The position numbers and the translations under genes are program-made. A DNA stretch of 19,528 bases, taken from Actinomycetota bacterium. Lineage in GTDB: Bacteria; Actinomycetota; Thermoleophilia; Gaiellales; Gaiellaceae. Below the pieces are notes generated by a model. The model saw nothing but the letters and a program-made list of their open reading frames with translations, had not been told where the DNA came from and ran no database searches. The stretch spans positions 1 to 19,528 of the forward strand of contig JACDER010000002.1 in NCBI GenBank assembly GCA_013816275.1, in the 5' to 3' direction. Below, in pieces: positions 6,190 through 13,121 of the stretch (its first letter is position 1; the number at the start of each line of letters is the position of its first letter).

Positions 6190-7503
6190 CTCGGCCCAGG
6201 CGCGAAAGAGCTCCTTCGCCGCCTCCACTCCGAGCGGCAGATACTCGAGCAGCAGGCGCTCGTTCGGCGCGTGCGCGTTGGCCCCGGGGATCGAGAATCC
6301 CGTCACGATCGTCGGAATCCCCTTCTGCTCGAGCGCAGGGACGATCGGGAGCGTCCCGCCCGAGCGGACGAGCAGGGGGCGGGCGCCGATGACACGTTCG
6401 AACGCCTCCTGGCCGAGCTCGATCGCCCGCGAGTCGGGCGCGACAAGCCCCGGATCGGCGGTGGAACCGAGCGCCACCTCGACATCGGCGCCGGCCGGCG
6501 CAGCCTCGCGAAGCAGCCGCTCGAAGGCGGGAGCGATCTCGTCGACGCTCTGCCCGGGCGCGAGGCGAATCGACACGTTGGCCTCGGCGAAGACCGGCAG
6601 CACCGTCTTCGTCAGGTGCGGCTCTCCGCCGGCGATGCCGTGGACGTCGACCGACGGCTCGCCCCAGGTGCGGAGATAGAACTCCTCCGCTGCGCGCCCG
6701 TCAGCGGGACGCGCACCCGACTGAGAGAGCTCGACGTCCCCCGGCGTCAACGAGGCCCAGTCGGACAGCTCCTCGGCCGTGATCTCGGCCACGCCGGCGC
6801 GGAGAGGCTCGGGGACGCGCCCGTCGCGCGGTAGGACCCCCGAGAGCGTCTGCATGAGCGCGTGCAGCGAGTTCATCGCGGCTCCGCCCATTAGCCCCGA
6901 GTGCAGATCCTGGGCGCCCGTCCTGACGCGAACGTGGAAGTAGCACATCCCGCGCGTCGCGATGTAGAACGCAGGGACGCCGCGCGCGAGCATGCCCGCG
7001 TCGAAGATGACGCACGCATCCGCTCCACGCTCGTCGGCGGCGAGGAAGTCGACGATCGAGTGGCCGCCGGTCTCCTCCTCGCCGTCGCACGCGAAGCGGA
7101 GGTTGACCGGGAGCTCGCCGGACGCGGCGAGAAGCTCGGCAGCCTTGAGGAGCATGTAGAGCTGGCCCTTGTCGTCGACGACGCCGCGCGCGACCAGGTA
7201 CTCGTCGTGCACCGTCGGCTCGAACGGGCCGCTGTCCCAGAGGTCGAGCGGCGCCGGAGGCTGGACGTCGAAGTGGCCGTAGCAGAGGACGGTCGGAGCG
7301 CTGACGTTCGCGCTCGCCCGGATCTCGCCGACGGCCAGCGGCTGACCCTCCCAGTCGACGAGGTCGGCCTCACCTCCCGCCGCGCGAATCCGCTCGCACA
7401 CCCAGTCACCGGCGCGGCGCACGTCCGGCGCGTGCGCGGAATCGGCGCTCACGCTGGGGATACGCAGGAACTCCGAGAGCTCGTCGACGAATGCCTGATT
7501 CAT
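6184..7503 (-). CDS. M20 family metallopeptidase (dipeptidase / CPG2-like)
   Basis: A 439-aa cytoplasmic zinc exopeptidase of the M20/M28 clan. Zinc and catalytic residues are in order: H77 and D79 in CYGHFDVQPP, D110 bridging in VVDDKGQ, the E142/E143 pair in DGEEETGG (catalytic base and metal ligand), D168 in IFDAG, and a C-terminal His in NAHAPNERL. The lid/dimerisation domain lies between about residues 190 and 300 and includes DLHSGLMGG. Family members cleave dipeptides or N-acylated amino acids; the exact substrate is not readable. ATG 7503 is chosen because the domain begins there and a TAGACT lies 7 nt upstream. The long upstream open frame is not supported. Its stop overlaps the GNAT stop region by 6 bp. 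Confidence 0.95.
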   Translation of the reverse strand: MNQAFVDELSEFLRIPSVSADSAHAPDVRRAGDWVCERIRAAGGEADLVDWEGQPLAVGEIRASANVSAPTVLCYGHFDVQPPAPLDLWDSGPFEPTVHDEYLVARGVVDDKGQLYMLLKAAELLAASGELPVNLRFACDGEEETGGHSIVDFLAADERGADACVIFDAGMLARGVPAFYIATRGMCYFHVRVRTGAQDLHSGLMGGAAMNSLHALMQTLSGVLPRDGRVPEPLRAGVAEITAEELSDWASLTPGDVELSQSGARPADGRAAEEFYLRTWGEPSVDVHGIAGGEPHLTKTVLPVFAEANVSIRLAPGQSVDEIAPAFERLLREAAPAGADVEVALGSTADPGLVAPDSRAIELGQEAFERVIGARPLLVRSGGTLPIVPALEQKGIPTIVTGFSIPGANAHAPNERLLLEYLPLGVEAAKELFRAWAEL

Positions 7504-7516
7504 GCGGGAGAGTCTA
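7501..7516 (-). promoter_or_regulatory. -10 box and leaderless start of the M20 peptidase gene
   Basis: TAGACT at 7516-7511, 7 nt before ATG. It stands back-to-back with the -10 box of the next gene, only 5 bp away, so the two promoters probably compete. Confidence 0.5.
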
Positions 7517-7521
7517 GGAAT

Positions 7522-7536
7522 TAGGCTCCGGACGTG
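7522..7536 (+). promoter_or_regulatory. -10 box and leaderless start of the small exported protein gene
   Basis: TAGGCT at 7522-7527 lies exactly 6 nt before GTG 7534. No Shine-Dalgarno sequence fits. The whole divergent gap is 30 bp. Confidence 0.5.
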
Positions 7537-8022
7537 CGCCGCTCCCTGCTCGTCGTGATCGCCGGACTCGCCCTCACGACCACGGCGCTGGCCGTCAATC
7601 CAAAATTCTGGATCACCGCGATCACGATCGGCGACGCGAATCTGCACTGGTCGCAGGCCGAGTACCGGTCGCTCTGGGGCAAGCCGGTCGTGACCGATCG
7701 GCTCGAGAACGGCTACACGCGCCTGACCTTCCCCCGCCGCGACATCGAGGTCTACTTCAAGCGTGGGATCCAGGGCGCGGTCGCGATCGTGACCTGGGAC
7801 CGGCGTGACCGGACGCTCGACAGGATCGGCCCCTGCGCCACCGTCGCGGCGCTCCGGGCCGCCTACTCGGAAGCGAAGCCCGTCCGGCAGGGCGCACGTA
7901 CGGTCGCGTACCGCCTCGGTCGCCTGATCTTCACCGCGGAGACGAAGCGGATCGGCGACGTCATGCTCGCGGTTCCCTCGGTTTCGCCGTACGTGGCGCT
8001 GAACGCGCCCGAGTGCGGGTAG
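7534..8022 (+). CDS. Small exported protein of unknown function
   Basis: A 162-aa protein with a clear Sec signal peptide: MRRS, then LLVVIAGLALTTTA, with a likely cut after ALA at residue 20. The mature part has alternating short strands (ITIGDANLHWSQAEYRSLWGKP, TRLTFPRRDIEVYFK, GAVAIVTWDRRDRT) and two cysteines, one in GPCATV and one in the C-terminal PECG, that could pair. I do not recognise the family. The layout suggests a compact beta-rich extracytoplasmic domain. It is followed after 7 bp by the NhaA-thioredoxin gene, so the two are probably co-transcribed and the protein may act at the membrane with it; this is inference from position only. The GTG start is supported by the signal peptide and the -10 box. 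Confidence 0.75.
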   Translation: MRRSLLVVIAGLALTTTALAVNPKFWITAITIGDANLHWSQAEYRSLWGKPVVTDRLENGYTRLTFPRRDIEVYFKRGIQGAVAIVTWDRRDRTLDRIGPCATVAALRAAYSEAKPVRQGARTVAYRLGRLIFTAETKRIGDVMLAVPSVSPYVALNAPECG

Positions 8023-8029
8023 GCCTCCG

Positions 8030-9910
8030 ATGACCACACAGGCGTCTTCGCTCACCGGCCGCACTGCCTGGGCGCGCAGCCTCGGGCTTCCGCTCCGAGA
8101 CTTCCTGCGCACCGAGTCGGGCGGGGCGGTCGTCCTGCTCGGCGCCGTGCTCGTCGCGCTCGTCTGGGCGAACGCCGGCGGAGGCTCGTACGAGACCTTC
8201 TGGCAGAAGGAGCTCTCGATCCACGTCGGCGGCGCGGGTGTCGCCGAGACGCTGCGCGGCTGGATCAACGACGGCCTGATGGTGTTCTTCTTCCTCGTCG
8301 CCGGGCTCGAAGCGCGGCGGGAGCTCGACATGGGCGAGCTCCGCCAGCGACGGCGGATCGCGCTTCCTCTGGTGGCGGCCGCCGGCGGGATGACCGTGCC
8401 GGTCCTGATCTTTCTCGCGTTCAACGCCGGTCACTCGAGCGCGGGCGGATGGGGTGCCGCCATGGCGACCGACACCGCGTTCGCCCTGGGCATGCTCGGG
8501 CTCGTCGCCGGCGGCTATCCCCGGCTGCGCACCTTCATCCTGACCCTTGCGGTCTTCGACGACCTGATCGCGCTCGTCGTGATCGCGACGGCGTACTCGA
8601 GCCAGGTCTCGTTCGGTGCGCTCGGTGCCGCCGTGGCCTTCTTCGCCGCGCTGCTCGCGCTCCGGGCCTTCGGCGTGCGCAACCTCCCGCTCACGATTGT
8701 TCTCGGATGCGCGACCTGGGTCGCGCTGCACGAGTCCGGGATCCATCCCACGGTGGGAGGACTGGCCCTGGGGCTGGCGCTGAGCGCCTATCCGCCAATG
8801 CGGACCGATCTCGAGCAGACGACGGCGCTCGCGCGCGAGTTCCGCGAGCAGCCGACCGCCGAGCTGGCCCGCGAGACCCAGCGCGGCATCACCGCGTCGA
8901 TCTCGGCGAACGAGCAGGTCCAGCACGCGCTACACCCGTGGACGAGCTACGCGATCGTGCCGCTGTTCGCGCTCGCGAACGCCGGAACGCACATCAGCGG
9001 GGACATCCTCCGCCACGCAGCCACGTCGCCGATCACGCTCGGGATCATCGTCGCCTACGTAGTCGGAAAGCCCGTCGGCATCCTCGCCGCCTCGTGGCTC
9101 GCGACCCGGCGCCGGCTCGGCGGGCTCCAGCTTCCGGTCGGCTGGGCGACGCTCTTCGGCGGCGGCGCGATCGCGGGCATCGGCTTCACCGTCTCGCTGC
9201 TCGTCGCGACGCTCGCGTTCCACGGAGCGCAGCTGACCGAGGCGAAGCTCGGGATCCTCGGAGCCGCGATCGGCGCGACCGCGGTCGGCTCGCTCCTCTT
9301 CGGGGCGATGTCCCGGCTCCCTCCCCGGCTGCGGGCGCGGCTCGCGATCGGCAGAGCGGAACAGCTCGTCGACCTCGCGTTCCCGGTCGATCCCGACGAA
9401 GACCACATCCGCGGCCCGGCCGACGCGCCGGTGACGCTGGTCGAGTACGGCGACTTCGAGTGCCCCTATTGCGGACGCGCCGAGCCCGTCCTGCGCGAGC
9501 TCCTGGCCGAGTTCGGAGACGAGCTGCGCTTTGTCTTCCGCGACCTGCCCCTGTCGGACGTCCACCCACGCGCCCAGCTCGCAGCGGAGGCCGCAGAGGC
9601 CGCCGCGGCCCAGGGGAAGTTCTGGGAGATGCACGACATCCTCTTCGAGCACCAGGACGCGCTCACGCCGCAGGATCTCGTTCGCTACGCGGAGGAGATC
9701 GGGCTGGACGTCCCCCGGTTCCGCGACGAGCTGCGGCGCCGGGTGTACGCCCCCGGCGTGGCCGAGGACGTGACGGGCGCCGACGAGAGCAACGTGGCCG
9801 GGACGCCGACCTTCTTCGTCAACGGCCGGCGCCACCACGGCGCGTACGACGAAGAGAGCCTGGCCGCGGCGGTTCGCTCGGCCTGGGCGCGCAAGAGACT
9901 CGCGAACTGA
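8030..9910 (+). CDS. nhaA: Na+/H+ antiporter NhaA fused to a C-terminal DsbA-like thioredoxin domain
   Basis: A 626-aa inner-membrane protein. Residues about 20-440 are a complete NhaA antiporter. D177/D178 in VFDDLIAL correspond to the proton/sodium-binding D163/D164 of E. coli NhaA, D148 in ATDTAF to D133, and K347 in VVGKPVG to K300. Multiple hydrophobic helices and GGGAIAGIGFTVSLL support this. Residues about 450-626 form a DsbA/Thioredoxin_4 domain with CPYC (C478, C481) in VEYGDFECPYCG and the cis-Pro loop GTPTFFVNG. Both halves are in one uninterrupted frame. Known NhaA topology puts the C-terminus in the cytoplasm, so the redox domain should be cytoplasmic. ATG 8030 lies 7 bp after the upstream stop; GGGTAGG overlapping that stop is a possible weak ribosome-binding site. 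Confidence 0.95.
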   Translation: MTTQASSLTGRTAWARSLGLPLRDFLRTESGGAVVLLGAVLVALVWANAGGGSYETFWQKELSIHVGGAGVAETLRGWINDGLMVFFFLVAGLEARRELDMGELRQRRRIALPLVAAAGGMTVPVLIFLAFNAGHSSAGGWGAAMATDTAFALGMLGLVAGGYPRLRTFILTLAVFDDLIALVVIATAYSSQVSFGALGAAVAFFAALLALRAFGVRNLPLTIVLGCATWVALHESGIHPTVGGLALGLALSAYPPMRTDLEQTTALAREFREQPTAELARETQRGITASISANEQVQHALHPWTSYAIVPLFALANAGTHISGDILRHAATSPITLGIIVAYVVGKPVGILAASWLATRRRLGGLQLPVGWATLFGGGAIAGIGFTVSLLVATLAFHGAQLTEAKLGILGAAIGATAVGSLLFGAMSRLPPRLRARLAIGRAEQLVDLAFPVDPDEDHIRGPADAPVTLVEYGDFECPYCGRAEPVLRELLAEFGDELRFVFRDLPLSDVHPRAQLAAEAAEAAAAQGKFWEMHDILFEHQDALTPQDLVRYAEEIGLDVPRFRDELRRRVYAPGVAEDVTGADESNVAGTPTFFVNGRRHHGAYDEESLAAAVRSAWARKRLAN

Positions 9911-9913
9911 GCG

Positions 9914-11023
9914 CTACGCGACGTCGCGGAGCTTCTGCGCGTCAGCGAGGGCGCGGAGCTTCTTCAGCGTGTGGTGCTCGATCTGGCGAATCCGCTCGCG
10001 GGTCACGTTGAACGCGCGGCCGACCTCGTCAAGTGTCAGCGGCGCACGTCCATCGAGGCCGTAGCGAAGCTGGATGACCTCGCGCTCTCGCTCGGAGAGC
10101 GTGCCGAGAATCTTCAGCAGGGCCTCGCGCCGCATCGTTGTGTCGGCCGCCTCGTCGGGCAGCGGCTCGGACTCGTCGGTGAGGAAGTGGCCGAACTCCG
10201 ACTCCTCCTCGTCGCCGACCGGCTTCTCGAGCGAGACGGGAAGCTGCGCCGTGCGCCTGATCTGGGAGACGTCGTCGATCGTCATCTCGACGTCGATCGC
10301 GATCTCCGGCGTCGTCGGCTCGCGGCCGAGCTCGCCGCGAAGCTTCCGCTCGGAGCGGACGATCTTGTTCAGCTTCTCGACGATGTGCACCGGCATGCGG
10401 ATCGTGCGCCCCTTGTCGGCGAGCGCGCGCGCGACGGCCTGCCGGATCCACCAGGTCGCGTAGGTGGAGAACTTGAACCCCTTGCGGTAGTCGAACTTCT
10501 CCGCAGCGCGCACGAGCCCGATCGTCCCCTCCTGGATCAGGTCGAGGAAGGGCAGGCCCTGGTTCCGGTACTTCTTCGCGATCGAGACGACCAGGCGGAG
10601 GTTGGCTTCCACCATCGTCTGCTTCGCGCCGTGATCACCGCGCTCGATCCGCTTGGCCAGCTCGACCTCCTGGGCTGCGGTCAGGAGATCGACGCGCCCG
10701 ATGTCCTTCAGGAAGAGCTGGAGCGAGTCGGTGGAGATCTCGCGCTCGTCGACCTTGATCGCGACCGCCTCGACCTCGGTCGCCTGCGCCGCGTTCACGA
10801 CCTCGATGTGGAGCTCTTCCAGCGCCGTGAAGAAGTCGTCGAGCTGACCGGCGTCCAGGTCGAGCTCGTCGAGCGCGAGGGCGATCTCTTCCGTGCTGAG
10901 CGACCCACTGACGCGACCGTTCTCGAGAAGCGCCTTGGCCTCGTCGGTCTCGAGCACGTCAGTGAGCGTTGCGCGACCTGCCGGCGCCTCGCTCCTCTCC
11001 TTCGTGTTCCCCCCAGTCCTCAC
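9914..11023 (-). CDS. rpoD: RNA polymerase sigma factor, sigma-70 primary type (RpoD/SigA-like)
   Basis: A 369-aa sigma factor that directs RNA polymerase to -35/-10 promoters. An acidic N-terminal segment (about 18-76) resembles region 1.1. Region 1.2 is at about 98-131 ([32 protein letters not shown]). Region 2 at about 137-207 includes [22 protein letters not shown] and [18 protein letters not shown], the core-binding and -10 recognition helices. Region 3 follows from about 208. Region 4 at about 305-365 includes [21 protein letters not shown], the -35 recognition helix. Region 1.1 favours a group 1 factor; a group 2 paralogue cannot be excluded. The start is GTG 11023. AAGGAGAGGAG inside codons 8-11 resembles a Shine-Dalgarno sequence but has no start codon at the right distance. 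It converges on NhaA with a 3-bp gap. Confidence 0.93.
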   Translation of the reverse strand: MRTGGNTKERSEAPAGRATLTDVLETDEAKALLENGRVSGSLSTEEIALALDELDLDAGQLDDFFTALEELHIEVVNAAQATEVEAVAIKVDEREISTDSLQLFLKDIGRVDLLTAAQEVELAKRIERGDHGAKQTMVEANLRLVVSIAKKYRNQGLPFLDLIQEGTIGLVRAAEKFDYRKGFKFSTYATWWIRQAVARALADKGRTIRMPVHIVEKLNKIVRSERKLRGELGREPTTPEIAIDVEMTIDDVSQIRRTAQLPVSLEKPVGDEEESEFGHFLTDESEPLPDEAADTTMRREALLKILGTLSEREREVIQLRYGLDGRAPLTLDEVGRAFNVTRERIRQIEHHTLKKLRALADAQKLRDVA

Positions 11024-11061
11024 AGAGGACGGAACTGTCGCACGCAGGGCGGACGGACGCC

Positions 11062-11079
11062 ATAGGCCGTTCGGCCTAT
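11062..11079. promoter_or_regulatory. Perfect 8-bp inverted repeat upstream of the sigma factor gene
   Basis: ATAGGCCG-TT-CGGCCTAT is a perfect palindrome in the 73-bp gap between the TPR-like gene and the sigma factor gene. It could be an operator or, in RNA, a tight hairpin ending the upstream transcript; no T-tract follows. Only the structure is certain. Confidence 0.5.
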
Positions 11080-11104
11080 CTTGCGCGCCTGCAGGCCTAT
11101 CTTG
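11073..11104. repeat. Direct repeat pair GGCCTATCTTG, 21-bp period
   Basis: Exact 11-bp copies lie at 11073-11083 and 11094-11104, two helical turns apart. The first overlaps the right arm of the inverted repeat and the second overlaps the last codons of the TPR-like gene. Confidence 0.55.
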
Positions 11105-12053
11105 TCGGGGCGAGTTTCCGGAGGAAGACGGCGGCCTCGCGTGCCAGTGGCGAGCCCGGGTCGGCGGTCTCGGCCAGCCGAAGCTGACGCTTCCCCGCCT
11201 TCACCTCTCCGAGCCAGAGCAGCAGGAGGCCCAGATGGAAGCGGACGGTGGACGCGTGCGGGAAGCGGCGGGTCATCGGGCCGAGGCGGGAGAACGCCCG
11301 CTCGGGGTGATCCTTGTCGAAGCGGCCGACGGCGGCGGCCACCTGCGCGTCCGGATCGTCGGGAGCGCGGGCGGCGGCGGCGGCGAAGACTCGCTCGGCC
11401 GAGAGCGGGTGGCCGAGCCGCTGGAGCGCGATCCCGTACCAGATCCTGCCTTGCACCGTGCGCAGGTTGGCCAGCTCGGCGAGTTGGCCCCTGGAATCCA
11501 TGCTCACGAGGTGCGGGGCGGTGAAGCTCGGCACGAAGGTGGGCAGCCCGCCGTTGTAGCTGGGATGGAGGAGGTCGTCGGCCCGGACCGCGGACAGCGT
11601 GTCCGGCTCGGCCCGCCTGGCGTCCCGCCACGCCGACAGCGCCGCGCTACGGCGTCCGAGCCAGTAGAGGGCGACGCCGAGATGGAGTTGGACGAGGGAG
11701 CTCTTCGGATGACCTGCCGCGAGTTGGCCGAGCCGCTCGAGCGCCCCATGCGGCCACGAGGCAAACGCGGAGCCGACCTGCGCCTCCAGGGAGTCGTAGC
11801 GATCGAAGATCGGAGCGGCGCGCTCCGGCTTCCCGTGCGCGTAGAAGGACGCCGCGCGGCGGAGCGCGACCGCCTCGCGGTCGTCGCGGATCCCGAGATC
11901 CAGCTCCAGCGGGGGCCTCCCCTTTTCGCCGTTGGTGGGCGAGGAAGCGGCCCGGCCGTCTCCACCTGAGAAGACGACGACGGCCGCCACGGCGCCGATT
12001 GCCACGGCGGCTGAGATTCCCACAACCGCGTACACACGCGAGCGCTTGCTCAC
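11097..12053 (-). CDS. Membrane-anchored TPR-like protein of unknown function
   Basis: A 318-aa protein. Residues 1-28 ([27 protein letters not shown]) form a positively charged start and one membrane anchor, so the rest should lie outside the cytoplasm. After a short Gly/Ser-rich linker, the remainder is helical with TPR-like pairs. Examples are [67 protein letters not shown] and [25 protein letters not shown] domains mediate protein contacts; the partner is unknown. GTG 12053 is chosen because it starts right at the anchor and has TATCGT 6 nt upstream. It precedes the sigma factor gene, separated by a palindrome. Confidence 0.8.
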   Translation of the reverse strand: MSKRSRVYAVVGISAAVAIGAVAAVVVFSGGDGRAASSPTNGEKGRPPLELDLGIRDDREAVALRRAASFYAHGKPERAAPIFDRYDSLEAQVGSAFASWPHGALERLGQLAAGHPKSSLVQLHLGVALYWLGRRSAALSAWRDARRAEPDTLSAVRADDLLHPSYNGGLPTFVPSFTAPHLVSMDSRGQLAELANLRTVQGRIWYGIALQRLGHPLSAERVFAAAAARAPDDPDAQVAAAVGRFDKDHPERAFSRLGPMTRRFPHASTVRFHLGLLLLWLGEVKAGKRQLRLAETADPGSPLAREAAVFLRKLAPTR

Positions 12054-12065
12054 GAAACGACGATA
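12051..12065 (-). promoter_or_regulatory. -10 box and leaderless start of the TPR-like gene
   Basis: TATCGT at 12065-12060 followed by exactly 6 nt and GTG. No ribosome-binding site is visible. Confidence 0.5.
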
Positions 12066-12088
12066 GCCGTGGGGAGGCGCGCCATGGT

Positions 12089-12104
12089 TACCCTCTGACG
12101 CGTG
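12089..12104 (+). promoter_or_regulatory. -10 box and leaderless start of the JAMM gene
   Basis: TACCCT at 12089-12094 lies 7 nt before GTG 12102, in the 48-bp divergent gap. Confidence 0.42.
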
Positions 12105-12479
12105 GTAGTCGGCGACGACGTGCGGCGTGCCCTCGAGGAGCACGCGCGGGCGGAGTTGCCGAATGAGGCCTGCGGTCTCGTCGTCGTTCGCGGCGGAGAG
12201 GCGATTCGCTACGAGCGCGGCCGAAACGCCGCCGCCTCGCCGTACCGGTTCGAGCTCGAGGTCGACCCCGAGCTCTGGTTCCTGGAGGACGAGGGCTACG
12301 AGCTCGCCGTCTTCCACTCGCACCCATCCACGGCGGCACGTCCGTCCCGGACGGACGTCGAGCGGATCGGCCTCTGGGAGAGGCGGCCCTTCCTGATTCT
12401 CAGCGTGAGCTCGGGCGAGCTGGCCGGCTTCCGGATCTCCGGCGGCTCGGTACGGAAAGAGCCGCTTACGCGACCTTGA
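12102..12479 (+). CDS. JAMM/MPN (JAB) zinc metalloprotease
   Basis: A 125-aa stand-alone JAB domain with a complete JAMM signature: E22 in PNEACGLV, then H72-S-H74-P, seven residues, S82 and D85. The zinc ligands are H72, H74 and D85, with E22 as the general base. Bacterial members cleave isopeptide-like or C-terminal bonds of ubiquitin-fold sulfur carriers. M. tuberculosis Mec (Rv1334) releases cysteine from CysO. No cysO- or cysM-like gene is adjacent here, so the target is open. GTG 12102 is the start; it places the usual N-terminal helix (DDVRRALEEHARAELPNE) directly after Met. The 3' end overlaps the convergent cupredoxin gene by 14 bp. Confidence 0.9.
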   Translation: MVVGDDVRRALEEHARAELPNEACGLVVVRGGEAIRYERGRNAAASPYRFELEVDPELWFLEDEGYELAVFHSHPSTAARPSRTDVERIGLWERRPFLILSVSSGELAGFRISGGSVRKEPLTRP

Positions 12480-12843
12480 ACGAACCGTGCATCTGCGTCT
12501 TGTGGGGCTCGCACCAGTAGTTGTACGTGCCCTTCTTCAGCGTCAGCTTGGCCCACGTCTTCGTGCCGAGGTAGCGAACCGGCGTCACCTTGTCCACGCC
12601 TGGCCCCTTGAGACGGAAGTTGTGCTCGGTCGAGCGGTCCTGGATCACGAACGTGTAGACGCCGGGCTTGAGGGTTTTCACCGGGACGAAGTTCGCCCTC
12701 TTGAGCATGATCGTGAACCCGGGGCCGACCTGGCCGTAGAGCTTCGTCACCTTGGTCTTGTGGGAGGCGGCCTGGGTGGCGCCGGCCGCGACCAGTGAGC
12801 CCGCCACGGCGAGCGCGAGGAGTGCGTATCGGAGTCGAGGCAT
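12466..12843 (-). CDS. Exported cupredoxin (plastocyanin-like, type I copper)
   Basis: A 125-aa protein with a signal peptide at residues 1-26 (hydrophobic run LLALAVAGSLVAAGA, then TQAAS). The mature cupredoxin domain has all four type I copper ligands: H74 in STEHNF, then C111, H114 and M118 in WCEPHKTQM. It is expected to be a small blue-copper electron carrier or copper-binding protein outside the membrane. No partner oxidase or reductase is adjacent. ATG 12843 is supported by the signal peptide and a TACCCT 6 nt upstream. It is divergent from the pterin dehydratase gene across only 26 bp. Confidence 0.92.
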   Translation of the reverse strand: MPRLRYALLALAVAGSLVAAGATQAASHKTKVTKLYGQVGPGFTIMLKRANFVPVKTLKPGVYTFVIQDRSTEHNFRLKGPGVDKVTPVRYLGTKTWAKLTLKKGTYNYWCEPHKTQMHGSFKVA

Positions 12844-12855
12844 CGCGCCAGGGTA
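12841..12855 (-). promoter_or_regulatory. -10 box and leaderless start of the cupredoxin gene
   Basis: TACCCT at 12855-12850, exactly 6 nt before ATG. It is only 2 bp from the -10-like box that faces the other way. Confidence 0.5.
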
Positions 12856-12857
12856 GC

Positions 12858-12872
12858 GATACTGACCGAGTG
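12858..12872 (+). promoter_or_regulatory. -10-like box and leaderless start of the pterin dehydratase gene
   Basis: GATACT at 12858-12863 matches TATAAT at 4 of 6 positions (the first T is G) and lies exactly 6 nt before GTG 12870. Confidence 0.38.
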
Positions 12873-13121
12873 CATGCGCCGGCAGGATGGGTCGAGCGGG
12901 ACGGCGCGCTCGAGCGCGAGTTCCGCTTCACGGACTTCACCGAAGCGCTCGCCTTCGTGAACCGGGTCGGCGCCCTCGCGGAGTCCGAGAATCATCATCC
13001 CGACATCTCGGTTCACTGGAACCAGGTGACGCTCCGCTGGTGGACCCACGTGCGAGATTCGGTCACCGAGCGGGACTTCGAGCTGGCCGCCAGGACGAAC
13101 GACCTGGCGGCAGAGCCCTAG
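12870..13121 (+). CDS. 4a-hydroxytetrahydrobiopterin (pterin-4a-carbinolamine) dehydratase
   Basis: An 83-aa protein, a little shorter than the usual 95-110. It dehydrates the 4a-carbinolamine made by aromatic amino acid hydroxylases; other family members also assist in pterin cofactor recycling. WVERDGALEREFRFTDFTEALAFVNRVGALAESENHHPDISVHWNQVTLRWWTH is diagnostic in outline: the HHPD motif (first His near 43) and the later WWTH, followed by TERDFELAART. The GTG start at 12870 fits the short N-terminus and the upstream -10-like hexamer. No aromatic hydroxylase gene is in the window. It ends in CTAG, sharing its stop with the convergent CorC-type gene. Confidence 0.88.
   Translation: MHAPAGWVERDGALEREFRFTDFTEALAFVNRVGALAESENHHPDISVHWNQVTLRWWTHVRDSVTERDFELAARTNDLAAEP

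Noticed and set aside
7504..8424. N-terminal extension of the M20 peptidase across the exported-protein gene
   Set aside because: The extension is antisense to the signal-peptide protein and NhaA and carries no domain. The family begins at MNQAFVDELSEFLRIPSVS.
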